Shown: positions 17,220 to 26,564, counted from the stretch's first letter. The stretch is DNA of 64,000 nucleotides from Chryseobacterium gleum (GCA_945881885.1 CAMCVI010000004.1:1-64000); one strand, 5' to 3'. Notes: generated from the sequence alone by a model not told the origin. Made by a program: numbers and translations.

Positions 17220-18452
17220 ATGGCAAAAGAAGTATTAGAATGTTCGTTTTGTGGTAGAAAAAAGCCAGAAACAAGTTTATTAATAGCAGGTATTGATTCG
17301 CATATTTGCGAAAAATGTATTGAGCAAGCACACGGAATAGTATTAGAAGAGCTAAAAGGAACATTAGATTCAGATACTATTGGCGATTTAGTATTGCGTA
17401 AACCAAAAGAAATAAATGCCTTTTTAAACGACTATGTAATTGGTCAAGAACAAACCAAAAAAGTATTAAGCGTTGCTGTATATAATCACTATAAAAGATT
17501 GTCACAAAAAATTACCGATGACGATATTGAAATTGAAAAGAGTAATATTTTAATTGTAGGGCAAACCGGAACAGGAAAAACATTAGTAGCTAAAACCATT
17601 GCAAAAATGTTAAACGTTCCTTTAGCGATTGTAGATGCCACTATTTTAACCGAAGCAGGTTATGTAGGTGAGGATGTAGAAAGTATCTTAACCCGTTTGC
17701 TTCAAGCTGCTGATTACGATGTGGCTAAAGCCGAAAGAGGTATTGTTTTTATTGACGAAATTGACAAAATTGCTCGTAAAAGCGACAATCCTTCTATAAC
17801 TCGAGATGTTTCTGGAGAAGGTGTCCAACAAGCATTACTAAAATTACTAGAAGGATCCATAGTAAATGTGCCGCCAAAAGGAGGCAGAAAACATCCTGAT
17901 CAAAAATTTGTTGAGGTAAATACTCAAAATATATTATTTATTGCAGGTGGTGCTTTTGATGGAATCGAACGTATCATTTCAAAACGCTTGAACCGACAAG
18001 CGATGGGATTTAGTGCGTCTAAAGATTTAGATAAAGTTGATGGCGACAACTTAATGCAATATATTATTCCACGTGATGTTAAAGAGTTTGGTTTAATACC
18101 AGAAATTATTGGCCGTATGCCCGTTTTATCGCACATGGATCCGTTAGATGCTAAAACCTTACGTGCAATTTTAACCGAACCTAAAAACGCTTTAATAAAA
18201 CAATATCAGAAATTATTTGAAATGGATGAAGTTGCTTTTAACATAGATGATAATGCTTTAGATTTTATTGTGGAAAAAGCTTTGGAATATAAATTAGGCG
18301 CTCGTGGATTACGTAGTCTGTGTGAAGCCATTTTAACCGATGCCATGTACGAATTACCAAGCTCGGAAGACAAAGTATTACAAGTAACTAAAGCTTATGC
18401 TGAAAATACATTAAGCAAAAACCTACTGAAGCGCTTGGAAATAGCGTCGTAG
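17220..18452 (+). CDS. clpX: ATP-dependent Clp protease ATP-binding subunit ClpX
   Basis: AAA+ unfoldase of 410 residues that feeds substrates to ClpP. I start it at 17220 ([20 protein letters not shown]), the family start; the frame is open further upstream only because the CCCAACA repeats lack stops. The zinc-binding domain has Cys8, Cys11, Cys30 and Cys33. Walker A is GQTGTGKT, Walker B is [11 protein letters not shown], with the YVGEDVES and [15 protein letters not shown] motifs and sensor 2 in LGARGLRS. The repeat array occupies the place of a ribosome binding site, so its copy number might affect translation. A strong terminator follows. Confidence 0.97.
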   Translation: MAKEVLECSFCGRKKPETSLLIAGIDSHICEKCIEQAHGIVLEELKGTLDSDTIGDLVLRKPKEINAFLNDYVIGQEQTKKVLSVAVYNHYKRLSQKITDDDIEIEKSNILIVGQTGTGKTLVAKTIAKMLNVPLAIVDATILTEAGYVGEDVESILTRLLQAADYDVAKAERGIVFIDEIDKIARKSDNPSITRDVSGEGVQQALLKLLEGSIVNVPPKGGRKHPDQKFVEVNTQNILFIAGGAFDGIERIISKRLNRQAMGFSASKDLDKVDGDNLMQYIIPRDVKEFGLIPEIIGRMPVLSHMDPLDAKTLRAILTEPKNALIKQYQKLFEMDEVAFNIDDNALDFIVEKALEYKLGARGLRSLCEAILTDAMYELPSSEDKVLQVTKAYAENTLSKNLLKRLEIAS

Positions 18453-18480
18453 TATTTAATAAAAAGTTATTAATACAAAA

Positions 18481-18516
18481 AACCCTGTCGTTGTTTAAAA
18501 CTGACAGGGTTTTTGG
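18481..18516. terminator. Bidirectional terminator between clpX and the GH3-like gene
   Basis: Stem AACCCTGTC (18481-18489) and GACAGGGTT (18503-18511) with A runs before and T runs after, so it can stop both clpX and the convergent GH3-like gene. Confidence 0.9.
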
Positions 18517-18534
18517 TTTAAAAAAGTATCGATG

Positions 18535-20043
18535 CTACATCCCTTTTAACGCTTCTAAAAATTTCCTTTCATTTGAAAGTCGGGGTACTTTGTGTTGTCC
18601 GCCCAGTTTGTCTTGTTGTTTTAGCCAATCGTAAAATAAGTTTGTTCTTGCTACATTTAATACAAGTGGGTTTAAGGTCATATTGTTAAATCGTTTGGCT
18701 TCGTAGTCGGAATTTACTTGTTGCAAATTTTTATCTAAAAGTTCAGAAAAATTCGCAATGTTTACTGGATGTTTTTTAAATTCAATGAGCCATTCATGGG
18801 CACCTTTTTCTTTTCCTTGCATAAAAATAGGCGCAACGGTATAGTCAATAATTTCGCAGTGTAATGTTTTACATGTTTTTGCTAAAGCCGTATCGGTGTT
18901 TTCTACCATTACTTCTTCGCCAAAAACATTAATATGATGCTTGGTTCTTCCAGTAACTTTTATTCGATAAGGATTTAATGATGTAAACCTAATCGTGTCA
19001 CCTATTAAATATCTCCATAAACCGGAATTAGTCGTAATAACCAAAGCATAATTTTTATTTATTTCAACGTCACTTAATGGAATGACTTTTTGGTTGTCTT
19101 TTCCAAAAGTATCCATCGGAATAAATTCGTAAAAAATACCATAATCTAGCATCAACAATAATTCGTTTACATTATTTTGATCTTGCAAAGCAAAAAATCC
19201 TTCCGATGCATTGTAAATTTCGTAATATTTAAAATCGGCTTTTGGAAACAAGTTTTTATATTGTTCTTTATAAGGTTCAAAACTTACACCACCATGAAAA
19301 TAGACTTCTAAATTGGGCCAAATTTCTAAAATATTGGTTTTTTTATTTTCTTCAAGAGTTTTGTTTAATAAAACCATCATCCAACTTGGAACACCAGCCA
19401 AACTGGTTACATTTTCTAAACTACTTTCTTTTATTATGGCTGGTAATTTGGTTTCCCAATTACTCATTAAAGAAGTTTTATTGCTTGGTGTAGAGCTAAA
19501 TTCCGCCCACATGGGCATATTGTCAATCAAAATCGCAGATAAATCTCCAAAAAAGGTATTGTTGTTTTCATACAATTCTTTACTGCCTCCTAAGCGCAAA
19601 CTTTTTCCAGTAAATAGCTGAGAATCTTCGTTATTATTGAGATATATGCACAACAAATCTTTACTGGCTTTGTAATGATTATTTTCTAAAGCTTCAGAAC
19701 TTACAGGAATAAATTTACTCTTTGCATTTGTAGTACCGCTCGATTTTGCAAAATATTTTATAGTAGAATTCCAAAAGATATTTTGTGCGCCCTGGCGAGT
19801 TTGTTCAATAAAAGGTTCTAATTCTTCGTATGTTGAAACGGGAATTCTTTTATTAAAAGTTTGATAATTTTTGATGCTATTGTAGTCGTATTTTTTTCCA
19901 AGAACTGTGTTTTCTGCCGATTTTAATAAACCAAACAACAATTCTTCTTGCACTTCCATAGGATATTTAATAAACAATTCAATTTGATGAATACGTTGTT
20001 TTAAAATCCAAGAGGCAATAGAATTTATTAAAGGTAATGGCAT
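18535..20043 (-). CDS. GH3-like (auxin-responsive promoter family) acyl-acid-amido synthetase
   Basis: A 502-residue protein of the GH3 branch of adenylate-forming enzymes. FAKSSGTTNAKSKFIPVS at about residues 92-109 is the phosphate-binding SSGTT motif; YNASEGFFALQD and GLWRYLIGDTIRFTS match the other nucleotide-binding motifs. Plant GH3 enzymes join amino acids to hormones; the bacterial members adenylate unknown carboxylic acids. In Flavobacteria this gene is a common single-copy gene without obvious partners. Here it is convergent with clpX and divergent from the DUF2797 gene. The acyl and amine substrates cannot be told from sequence. Confidence 0.88.
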   Translation of the reverse strand: MPLPLINSIASWILKQRIHQIELFIKYPMEVQEELLFGLLKSAENTVLGKKYDYNSIKNYQTFNKRIPVSTYEELEPFIEQTRQGAQNIFWNSTIKYFAKSSGTTNAKSKFIPVSSEALENNHYKASKDLLCIYLNNNEDSQLFTGKSLRLGGSKELYENNNTFFGDLSAILIDNMPMWAEFSSTPSNKTSLMSNWETKLPAIIKESSLENVTSLAGVPSWMMVLLNKTLEENKKTNILEIWPNLEVYFHGGVSFEPYKEQYKNLFPKADFKYYEIYNASEGFFALQDQNNVNELLLMLDYGIFYEFIPMDTFGKDNQKVIPLSDVEINKNYALVITTNSGLWRYLIGDTIRFTSLNPYRIKVTGRTKHHINVFGEEVMVENTDTALAKTCKTLHCEIIDYTVAPIFMQGKEKGAHEWLIEFKKHPVNIANFSELLDKNLQQVNSDYEAKRFNNMTLNPLVLNVARTNLFYDWLKQQDKLGGQHKVPRLSNERKFLEALKGM

Positions 20044-20106
20044 ATGACTGGGAGTATTTTTATAACTTTACCAAAATTAATAATTTTTAGTTCAATTACA
20101 ATTTTT

Positions 20107-20901
20107 ATGACAACATTTGAAGGAACATTAACAAAGATGGAAACCGAAATAGGTGCGCCAATACAATATTATTTGATTTTTGATTCCAATTTTATCAATA
20201 TGAATCAGTTAATTAGTAAAGATATAGAGATTACGCACAAAGGTTATCAATGTTTAAATTGTAAGAAAGCGAAGAAAATTTGGCGCCAAGGATTTTGTTA
20301 CGATTGTTTTTCTACTATTCCCGCTGCAGCGGATTGGATTATGAAACCCGAACTTAGCACCGCACATTTAGATATTGAAGATAGAGATTTAGCCTATGAA
20401 AAACGGGTACAATTGCAACCTCATATTGTATATCTTGCTTTATCGAGTGAAGTAAAAGTTGGGGTAACCCGAAACACGCAAGTGCCTACTCGTTGGATAG
20501 ACCAAGGCGCTGTTCAGGCGATTCCTGTTTTAGAAACGCCCAATAGATATTTAGCCGGAATTGCTGAGGTGGCTTTAAAAAATCATTTTGCAGACAAAAC
20601 CAATTGGCAAAAAATGTTGAAAAATGAAGTACCAATTACCAATTTATTTGAAGAAAAAAGTAAGTTAAAACAATGGTTACCAGAGGAAACTAAGCCGTAT
20701 TTTATAGAAGAAGACAGTTTGTATCAAATGGATTTTCCTGTACAAACGTATCCGTTAAAAGTAAACAGTTTGAATTTGGAAAAAACACCAAATTTTTCAG
20801 GAAAAGTAATTGGAATTAAAGGTCAATATTTAATTTTTGAGGACGGTACGGTTTTTAATGTACGCACCTACGAAGGATTTGTGGTGAGTTTGAAGTTTTA
20901 A
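20107..20901 (+). CDS. DUF2797 domain-containing protein
   Basis: A 264-residue protein starting at the ATG at 20107 (MTTFEGTLTKMETEIGAPIQYYL), the usual family start; an upstream ATG at 20044 adds a hydrophobic segment that family members do not have. CLNCKKAKKIWRQGFCYDC at about residues 54-72 is a four-cysteine zinc-ribbon. The next part (VYLALSSEVKVGVTRNTQVPTRWIDQGA) resembles a GIY-YIG nuclease-like fold, with the GVTR and RWIDQGA motifs. DUF2797 proteins have no proven function; the fold suggests nucleic acid binding or cleavage. Its stop overlaps that of the DUF3078 gene by four bases. Confidence 0.87.
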   Translation: MTTFEGTLTKMETEIGAPIQYYLIFDSNFINMNQLISKDIEITHKGYQCLNCKKAKKIWRQGFCYDCFSTIPAAADWIMKPELSTAHLDIEDRDLAYEKRVQLQPHIVYLALSSEVKVGVTRNTQVPTRWIDQGAVQAIPVLETPNRYLAGIAEVALKNHFADKTNWQKMLKNEVPITNLFEEKSKLKQWLPEETKPYFIEEDSLYQMDFPVQTYPLKVNSLNLEKTPNFSGKVIGIKGQYLIFEDGTVFNVRTYEGFVVSLKF

Positions 20902-21845
20902 AAACGATATTCAACACCAACGCCAAGAATTTGCTTTAATTGCACTCTTGGTCCTTCTGTGATTTGAATGCCACCGACTTCTCGTTTGTTTTTTATGTCG
21001 TTATCATATAAAAGATGACTTCCAATATTGGCTCTCACATATTTATTTACAATCATTTCAATGCTAATTTGCCAATCAATATCAATGTTTCCAAAATCTT
21101 TTAAATAATCGGTATATAAAGTGGCCCTTGTATCTAAATTGATATTTGTCATAATTTTTCTTTTGTACTGACTAGAAATTAATGCACCCAATTCAGTTCT
21201 ATGACGTTTTCCTTTTTTTAGAATTTCCGATCCTGTTTCATCATAAATAGCCTTTTCTACTCCAAATGCGCCTTCGTTTGACAACCTTCTGTCTAAAACC
21301 AAAGTTGTTTTGTTGGTTATTGGAGATAAATATACCGTTAAACCTAAGTCTTTTCTAGTATATTCTGCACCTAAACCTAAGAAAATATAAGCTGGACCAA
21401 ATGGTTTTGAAATGGCTTTACTAACATTTGGATAACTATATCCATTGGCAAACTGTGTTAAAAAACTAAATTTTGCGCCATAAAACCATTTGTTAATAGT
21501 GTCCCTTCTATATCCAATTGTGGAGTTTAAATTAATTTGATCGTCTGTTTTTCTTAAATCTTGCCCTTCTTGTTTGTTAATTCCATAACGAATTACAAGT
21601 TCATTATTCCATTTCATGTTGTCACGAGTATAGTTTCTAATGAAATTTCCTTTTGCCAAACCAGAAATAGAATTATTTCCTCCCGCAGACCAATTTACAA
21701 AGCTAATTTGTGTAAAATCTAACCCTACTTTATTTACCTTTTTCCAATTTGAAGTGGTATCTATTTTTGATGTTCGTACTATTTGTGCAAAAGATTTTGT
21801 AGCGAAAAAAAGAAGTGCGATAAAAATTAAAATGTTTCTACTCAT
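20898..21845 (-). CDS. DUF3078 domain-containing outer-membrane protein
   Basis: A 315-residue exported protein. The signal peptide is residues 1-20 (SRNILIFIALLFFATKSFA), and the mature region shows NKVGLDFTQISFVNWSAGGNNSISGLAKGNF, the DUF3078 signature, then alternating beta strands ending LGVGVEYRF with a terminal phenylalanine, as for outer-membrane barrels. Function unknown. The start overlaps the end of dxs by eight bases, so it is translationally coupled to dxs; a direct tie to isoprenoid synthesis does not follow from that. Confidence 0.88.
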   Translation of the reverse strand: MSRNILIFIALLFFATKSFAQIVRTSKIDTTSNWKKVNKVGLDFTQISFVNWSAGGNNSISGLAKGNFIRNYTRDNMKWNNELVIRYGINKQEGQDLRKTDDQINLNSTIGYRRDTINKWFYGAKFSFLTQFANGYSYPNVSKAISKPFGPAYIFLGLGAEYTRKDLGLTVYLSPITNKTTLVLDRRLSNEGAFGVEKAIYDETGSEILKKGKRHRTELGALISSQYKRKIMTNINLDTRATLYTDYLKDFGNIDIDWQISIEMIVNKYVRANIGSHLLYDNDIKNKREVGGIQITEGPRVQLKQILGVGVEYRF

Positions 21846-23613
21846 GATTAATTTCAGTAAATAACTGGGTTAAACTTCTTGTATCTAATTTAGTGATTTC
21901 TAATAACTGATTTACGGTGCCATGCTCAACAAACTCATCAGCTACACCACGATTTATAATTCTATTTTTATAATTATTTTTGATTGCAAAAGTATTAATA
22001 CAACTTCCTAAACCGCCATTAATTACGCCTTCTTCAACTGTAATAATAATTTCATGTTCTTTAAAAATGGCAGTTAATTTCCCTTCATCCAATGGCTTAA
22101 TCCAACCAACATGATAATGCGAAAAACCTTCAGAATTTCCAATAACTGCCAGAGCTTTAGAAACATTATTTCCAATAGTTCCTGTAGACAAAACAGCAAT
22201 TTTAGTTCCTTTTTTTAAGGTTTCAATTTTTCCTATTTCAATTTTAGAAAAAGGTTGTTGCCAAGCTACAATTTCGCCTTTTCCTCTAGGATATCTAATC
22301 GCAATAGGATGGTTTAATCCTAACGAAGAAGTATATAAAATATTGCGTAAGTCAATTGCGTTTAAAGGGGCATAAATCATCACATTTGGAATGCAATTAA
22401 GATAAGCCAAATCAAATAATCCATGATGAGTGGCACCATCTTCGCCAACAAATCCCGCTCGGTCTAAGCAAAAAATCACGGGTAAATTCTGTATCGCTAC
22501 ATCATGAATCACCTGATCATAAGCCCGTTGTAAAAATGTAGAATAAATATTGCAAAATACCGTTAATCCTTGAGTGGCCATTCCGGCAGCTAAGGTTACG
22601 GCGTGTTGTTCAGCAATTCCTACATCAAAAGCGCGTTCAGGAAACGCATCCATCATATACTTTAAAGAACTTCCCGAAGGCATAGCTGGCGTAATGCCTA
22701 CAATTTTTTTATTTTCTGTAGCCAATTCCACTAAAGTGTGTCCAAAGACATCTTGATATTTTGGTGCCAAATTTTCATTTTCTGGTTTTAGAATTTTACC
22801 AGTTAATTTATCAAATTTTCCAGGTGCGTGAAATTGCAATTGATTTTCTTCTGCGTACGATAATCCTTTTCCTTTCGTGGTAATTATATGTAAAAATTTC
22901 GGACCTTTTACTTTTTGTAATCGTTTTAATTCTGAAAGTAATTTTGGTAAATCATGCCCATCAATCGGACCAGAATAATCAAAATTTAACGATTTTATAA
23001 TGTTGTTATCTTTTGGATTTTTGCCTTCTTTTACTGCGGTTAAATAGTCTTTTAATGCGCCAACGCTTGGGTCAATTCCCATCGCATTGTCGTTTAATAT
23101 AACTAATAAATTGGCATCGGTAACTCCAGCATGATTTAAACCTTCAAATGCCATTCCGCTGGCAATAGAAGCATCGCCAATTACCGCAATATGTTGTTTT
23201 TCTAAATCGCCATTAATTTTGGAAGCAATTGCCATTCCTAAAGCGGCAGAAATAGAAGTAGAAGAATGTCCTACACCAAACGCATCATAAATACTTTCAC
23301 TACGTTTTGGAAAACCAGAGATGCCATCAATTTCTCTATACTTATGAAAAATTTCGCGTCTTTCCGTTAAAATTTTGTGCCCGTAAGCTTGATGTCCCAC
23401 ATCCCAAACTAATAAATCGTTTGGTGTGTCAAACACATAATGCAAGGCAACTGTTAATTCTATCACACCCAAACTGGCGCCTAAATGCCCTTCTTTTTGA
23501 GAAACTATATCGATGATAAATTCTCTGAGTTCATTGGCTACTTGCGGTAACTGACTTTCAGAAAGTTTCCGTAAATCGATTGGTGTAGTTATATGTGAAA
23601 GTAAATTTTCCAT
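21838..23613 (-). CDS. dxs: 1-deoxy-D-xylulose-5-phosphate synthase
   Basis: Thiamin-diphosphate enzyme of 591 residues joining pyruvate and glyceraldehyde 3-phosphate to DXP, the entry to the MEP isoprenoid pathway and a precursor for PdxJ. Substrate-binding HQAYGHKILTERR and GHSSTSISAALGMA, the cofactor motif VIGDASIASGMAFEG...LNDN, and the catalytic Glu in DVGIAEQHAVTLAAGMA are present. The protein is somewhat shorter than the E. coli enzyme, as usual in Bacteroidota. A TATTTTTG box only eight bases before the ATG implies a nearly leaderless mRNA. The DUF3078 gene follows in the same transcript. Confidence 0.97.
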   Translation of the reverse strand: MENLLSHITTPIDLRKLSESQLPQVANELREFIIDIVSQKEGHLGASLGVIELTVALHYVFDTPNDLLVWDVGHQAYGHKILTERREIFHKYREIDGISGFPKRSESIYDAFGVGHSSTSISAALGMAIASKINGDLEKQHIAVIGDASIASGMAFEGLNHAGVTDANLLVILNDNAMGIDPSVGALKDYLTAVKEGKNPKDNNIIKSLNFDYSGPIDGHDLPKLLSELKRLQKVKGPKFLHIITTKGKGLSYAEENQLQFHAPGKFDKLTGKILKPENENLAPKYQDVFGHTLVELATENKKIVGITPAMPSGSSLKYMMDAFPERAFDVGIAEQHAVTLAAGMATQGLTVFCNIYSTFLQRAYDQVIHDVAIQNLPVIFCLDRAGFVGEDGATHHGLFDLAYLNCIPNVMIYAPLNAIDLRNILYTSSLGLNHPIAIRYPRGKGEIVAWQQPFSKIEIGKIETLKKGTKIAVLSTGTIGNNVSKALAVIGNSEGFSHYHVGWIKPLDEGKLTAIFKEHEIIITVEEGVINGGLGSCINTFAIKNNYKNRIINRGVADEFVEHGTVNQLLEITKLDTRSLTQLFTEINHE

Positions 23614-23621
23614 TTGTACTG

Positions 23622-23629
23622 CAAAAATA
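23622..23629 (-). promoter_or_regulatory. Putative -7 box for dxs
   Basis: TATTTTTG on the minus strand, eight bases before the dxs ATG. No TTG at the ideal -33 distance was found. If used, the leader would be only a few bases. Confidence 0.45.
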
Positions 23630-23669
23630 CAAATTCAGAGTGAATAGTGATTAGAGATAAGTTAAAAGT

Positions 23670-23722
23670 TTTGTTTCTATTTCTTACTTTAGAAACAAAG
23701 TAAAAACAATATTGTATTTTTG
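23670..23722 (+). promoter_or_regulatory. Inverted repeat and -7 box in the dxs/tadA divergent region
   Basis: A nine-base inverted repeat TTTGTTTCT (23670-23678) and AGAAACAAA (23691-23699) is centred in the divergent spacer. A TATTTTTG box for tadA follows at 23715-23722. The repeat might be an operator for either gene; this is an inference from position only. Confidence 0.4.
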
Positions 23723-23783
23723 TGAAAGTGGAATAATGATATTAGTAATTAAAACGCAACTTGTAACTCATAAAAAATAAAAT

Positions 23784-24224
23784 TTGGAAACTATTTTTAC
23801 CGACGAATATTTTATGAAAAAAGCGCTTCAGGAAGCTGAAATTGCTTTTGAAAAAGACGAAATTCCTGTGGGTGCTGTTATTGTAGTTAACAATACAATA
23901 ATTGCCAGAACTCATAATTTAACTGAGCTTTTGCATGATGTTACGGCACATGCTGAAATGCAAGCCATTACAAGTGCAGCCAATTTTTTAGGTGGAAAAT
24001 ATTTAAAAGGTTGCACTTTATATGTTACTTTAGAGCCTTGCCAGATGTGTGCAGGAGCTTTGTATTGGAGTCAGATTTCTAAAATTGTATTTGGTGCAAC
24101 AGATACAAAAAGAGGTTATAAAACATTAGGTACCCAAATTCACCCAAAAACAGAAGTAGTTTCTGGGATTTTAGAAAAGGAATGTGCTGAATTAATGACC
24201 AGTTTTTTTCATAAAAAGCGATAG
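23784..24224 (+). CDS. tadA: tRNA-specific adenosine deaminase (TadA-like)
   Basis: Cytidine-deaminase-fold enzyme of 146 residues; TadA changes A34 of tRNA-Arg(ACG) to inosine. The zinc site is HAE (His56-Ala-Glu58) and PCQMC (Cys86 and Cys89). I keep the TTG start at 23784 (METIFTDEYF) because FTDEYFMKKALQEAE is conserved in flavobacterial homologues and begins before the next ATG at 23814. A start at 23814 would drop ten residues and cannot be excluded. Single gene between its own promoter box and a bidirectional terminator. A more general nucleoside deaminase role is the main alternative. Confidence 0.9.
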   Translation: METIFTDEYFMKKALQEAEIAFEKDEIPVGAVIVVNNTIIARTHNLTELLHDVTAHAEMQAITSAANFLGGKYLKGCTLYVTLEPCQMCAGALYWSQISKIVFGATDTKRGYKTLGTQIHPKTEVVSGILEKECAELMTSFFHKKR

Positions 24225-24295
24225 TTTTATAACGCAGAGATACACAAAGTTATCATTAAGATTCACAAAATATTAAATTGTTAAATTCTTCAAAA

Positions 24296-24336
24296 TAAAA
24301 AAACCGCTACTCGTAAGAATAGCGGTTTTAGTTTTT
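24296..24336. terminator. Bidirectional terminator between tadA and rng
   Basis: Stem AAACCGCTA (24301-24309) and TAGCGGTTT (24320-24328), with A-rich sequence before and T-rich after. It serves both convergent genes. Confidence 0.92.
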
Positions 24337-25883
24337 TATAAAATTTCTTTCCCTTGATTATCAAAGAAATGATATTCTAAGTACGTGTAAGCGTCACGAG
24401 GTATAATTTTCACCCATTTCTTATATTCAAAAAACCATTTTGAACGTAAGGATGGAAAACCTTTTGTAAGGTATGCGGCCACAAACGGGTGTACGTTAAG
24501 TACTACTTTTTTATGGTCTTTAATAATGCTTTCAAGGTTATCTCCTATTTTGTCAATAATTAAAATGGCTGCTTCAACCTGTCCGTTTTCGTTCGGGTTT
24601 TCTTCATTCGTTTCAATATTAACTTCAGGTCTAACTCTTTGTCTAGTAATTTGAACCAATCCAAATTTACTAGGAGGCAAGATTTTATGCTTCGCCTTAT
24701 CGTCACTCATTTCTTCTCTTAAGAAATCGAATAATACTTTTCTATTTTCTGGATTTTGTAAATCTATAAAATCGATAACAATAATTCCTCCCATATCTCT
24801 TAGTCGTAATTGACGTGCAATTTCAGCTGCAGCAATCATATTTACTTCCATGGCAGTATCTTCTTGGTTGGTGGCTTTATTTGATCTATTGCCAGAATTT
24901 ACATCAATAACATGTAAAGCTTCTGTATGTTCAATAATTAAATAAGCCCCTTTACTCATTGAAACTGATTTTCCAAAAGAGGTTTTTATTTGTCTTTCTA
25001 TATTATACTTCTCAAATAGAGGTAAATCTTTCGACTGATAGTGTTTTACGATAGACGCTTTATCCGGAGCTATTTCTTGCAAATATTCCTTCGTTTTTAA
25101 ATACAAATCTTCATCATCTACTTGAATACTCGTAAAAGTATCGTTAAAAATATCTCTAAGCATGGAAGAAGATTTTGTTAATTCTCCTAATACTTTTGAG
25201 GGATGATGGGCGGTTTGTAGTTTTTTACACATGCTAGTCCAACGGTCTAACAGTGTTTCTACATCTTTTTCAATCTCAGTTGTTTTTCTGCCTTCGGCTA
25301 CTGTTCTCACAATAACACCAAATCCCTTTGGTTTTATAGATTGTAGTAATTTTTTTAGACGGTCTTTTTCTGCTCGATCTCCAATTTTTTGCGAAATGGA
25401 TACACGGTCTGAAAAAGGTACTAAAACTACATATCTTCCTGCTAAAGAAATCTCAGAACTAATTCTTGGTCCTTTTGTGGAGATAGGCTCTTTAACTACT
25501 TGAACTAAAATCGACTGATTGGCGCTTAATGTGTCCATTATAGTGCCATCTTTGCTGATTTCTGGTTCAAAAGGGAAATTTTTGAGTGAATAATCTTTTA
25601 TTTTACCTGCGCTTACAAGTTTAATAAATTTCATCAAAGAACCTAAGTTTGGACCTAAATCATGATAATGCAAAAACGCATCTTTTTCATGACCTAAATG
25701 CACAAATGCTGCGTTTAGTCCGGCAACAGGCTTTCTTATTTTTGCAATAAAAATATCGCCAACCTGAAACTGATTGCTTTCGCTAGCCTCTTTTTCTTTG
25801 TGTAATTCAATTAGTTTTCCATCTTTTAATAAGGCAAAATCTACTGCGTCTGAACCAGATCTAATAATTAATTCTTTGTTCAT
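24336..25883 (-). CDS. rng: Ribonuclease E/G family protein
   Basis: Endoribonuclease of 515 residues that processes or decays RNA. The N-terminal S1-like region includes GDIFIAKIRKPVAGLNAAFVHLG; the catalytic domain holds LHVIDVNSGNRSNK and RDMGGIIVIDFIDLQNPENR, whose Asp residues bind Mg. I start it at 25883 (MNKELIIRSGSDAVDFALL), the family start. A frame to 25940 exists, but that codon lies within the -7 box, so it could not be on the mRNA. There is no long RNase E scaffold region, so it is RNase G-like. It follows the hup and 30-codon genes but has its own promoter. Confidence 0.95.
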   Translation of the reverse strand: MNKELIIRSGSDAVDFALLKDGKLIELHKEKEASESNQFQVGDIFIAKIRKPVAGLNAAFVHLGHEKDAFLHYHDLGPNLGSLMKFIKLVSAGKIKDYSLKNFPFEPEISKDGTIMDTLSANQSILVQVVKEPISTKGPRISSEISLAGRYVVLVPFSDRVSISQKIGDRAEKDRLKKLLQSIKPKGFGVIVRTVAEGRKTTEIEKDVETLLDRWTSMCKKLQTAHHPSKVLGELTKSSSMLRDIFNDTFTSIQVDDEDLYLKTKEYLQEIAPDKASIVKHYQSKDLPLFEKYNIERQIKTSFGKSVSMSKGAYLIIEHTEALHVIDVNSGNRSNKATNQEDTAMEVNMIAAAEIARQLRLRDMGGIIVIDFIDLQNPENRKVLFDFLREEMSDDKAKHKILPPSKFGLVQITRQRVRPEVNIETNEENPNENGQVEAAILIIDKIGDNLESIIKDHKKVVLNVHPFVAAYLTKGFPSLRSKWFFEYKKWVKIIPRDAYTYLEYHFFDNQGKEIL

Positions 25884-25937
25884 GCTGTGACTTTTATATC
25901 CGAACATTTTGTTGTCGGTTGAAGGTTGTTGGTTACT

Positions 25938-25967
25938 CAAACGTAACGGTCAACTATAAACTAGCAA
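25938..25967 (-). promoter_or_regulatory. Promoter of rng
   Basis: On the minus strand, TTG (25965-25967), a 19-base spacer, then TACGTTTG (25938-25945): full match to the Bacteroidota pattern. Transcription would start near 25932, which decides the rng start at 25883. Confidence 0.7.
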
Positions 25968-26091
25968 CTTATTGCTTGGATGGATTAAACAATTTAGGTA
26001 AAATACCCAATAAAACTATTATATAAATTGAGTAAATCAAGTTATAAAATAATTTAAAATTCAAGGAACGTTACTTCTTTTTTAAACAAAG

Positions 26092-26115
26092 AAAAGTAGT
26101 TTTTAGACTACTTTT
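26092..26115 (-). terminator. Terminator hairpin overlapping the end of the 30-codon gene
   Basis: Minus-strand stem AAAAGTAGT (26107-26115) and ACTACTTTT (26092-26100) around CTAAAA. It can be extended with one bulge to about 13 pairs. The left arm contains the last codons and the TAG of the small basic gene. Confidence 0.7.
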
Positions 26116-26200
26116 TCTTTTTGTGACGGTTAGCTCTCGCTCTTTTCTTACGCTTGTGAGTAGCTACCTTATGTCTTTTTCTTTTTTTACCACTTGGCAT
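26108..26200 (-). CDS. Small basic protein of 30 residues, possibly ribosome-associated
   Basis: ATG at 26200, TAG at 26108-26110. The protein begins MPSGKKRKRHKVATHKRKKR and ends ARANRHKKKK; more than half of it is Lys, Arg or His, with no acidic residue. It resembles in size and charge the tiny ribosomal proteins (THX, bL36). As I recall, near-identical unannotated peptides are conserved beside hup in Flavobacteria, and selection on such a short frame argues for a real gene. It starts 32 bases after the hup stop and ends in a terminator, so it is the second gene of a hup transcript. Binding to rRNA is inference. Confidence 0.75.
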   Translation of the reverse strand: MPSGKKRKRHKVATHKRKKRARANRHKKKK

Positions 26201-26232
26201 AATGTGCAGTTTTTTATGGTTAATAAATAATA

Positions 26233-26526
26233 TTATACAGTTACTTCTGTCTTTTCTTTAACGCTTTCAACAAAAATTTTAGCGGGTTTAAATGCTGGAA
26301 TGTTGTGTGCTGGTATTTTGATGGTGGTGTTTTTTGAAATGTTTCTTCCTGTTTTTTCAGCTCTTGTTTTAACAATAAAACTTCCAAATCCTCTTAAGTA
26401 AACATTATCTCCAGTTTCTAATGAATTTTTTACTTCTTCCATGAATGATTCTACAGTAGCTTGAACATCACCTTTTTCAAGACCTAATTTTTCTGAAATT
26501 TTTGCTACGATATCTGCTTTCGTCAT
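26233..26526 (-). CDS. hup: HU family DNA-binding protein
   Basis: Histone-like protein of 97 residues that bends DNA as a dimer. It begins MTKADIVAKISEKLGLEKGDV and includes the arm-flanking YLRGFGSFIVKTRAEKTGRN and the tip IPAHNIPAFKPAK, the diagnostic HU/IHF features. The length is standard, with no extra domain. Transcribed from its own promoter (26565-26596) together with the 30-codon basic gene. Confidence 0.96.
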   Translation of the reverse strand: MTKADIVAKISEKLGLEKGDVQATVESFMEEVKNSLETGDNVYLRGFGSFIVKTRAEKTGRNISKNTTIKIPAHNIPAFKPAKIFVESVKEKTEVTV

Positions 26527-26564
26527 TTTCTTGCGTGTTAAATTTGTGTATTTTTTTGAGTGTG

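Noticed and set aside
24225..24295. Another repeat element after tadA (AACGCAGAGATACACAAAGTTATC)
   Set aside because: It resembles a sequence often seen in bacterial spacers, and CTCTGTGTAAC at about 34125 is vaguely related, but there is too little similarity here to claim a family.
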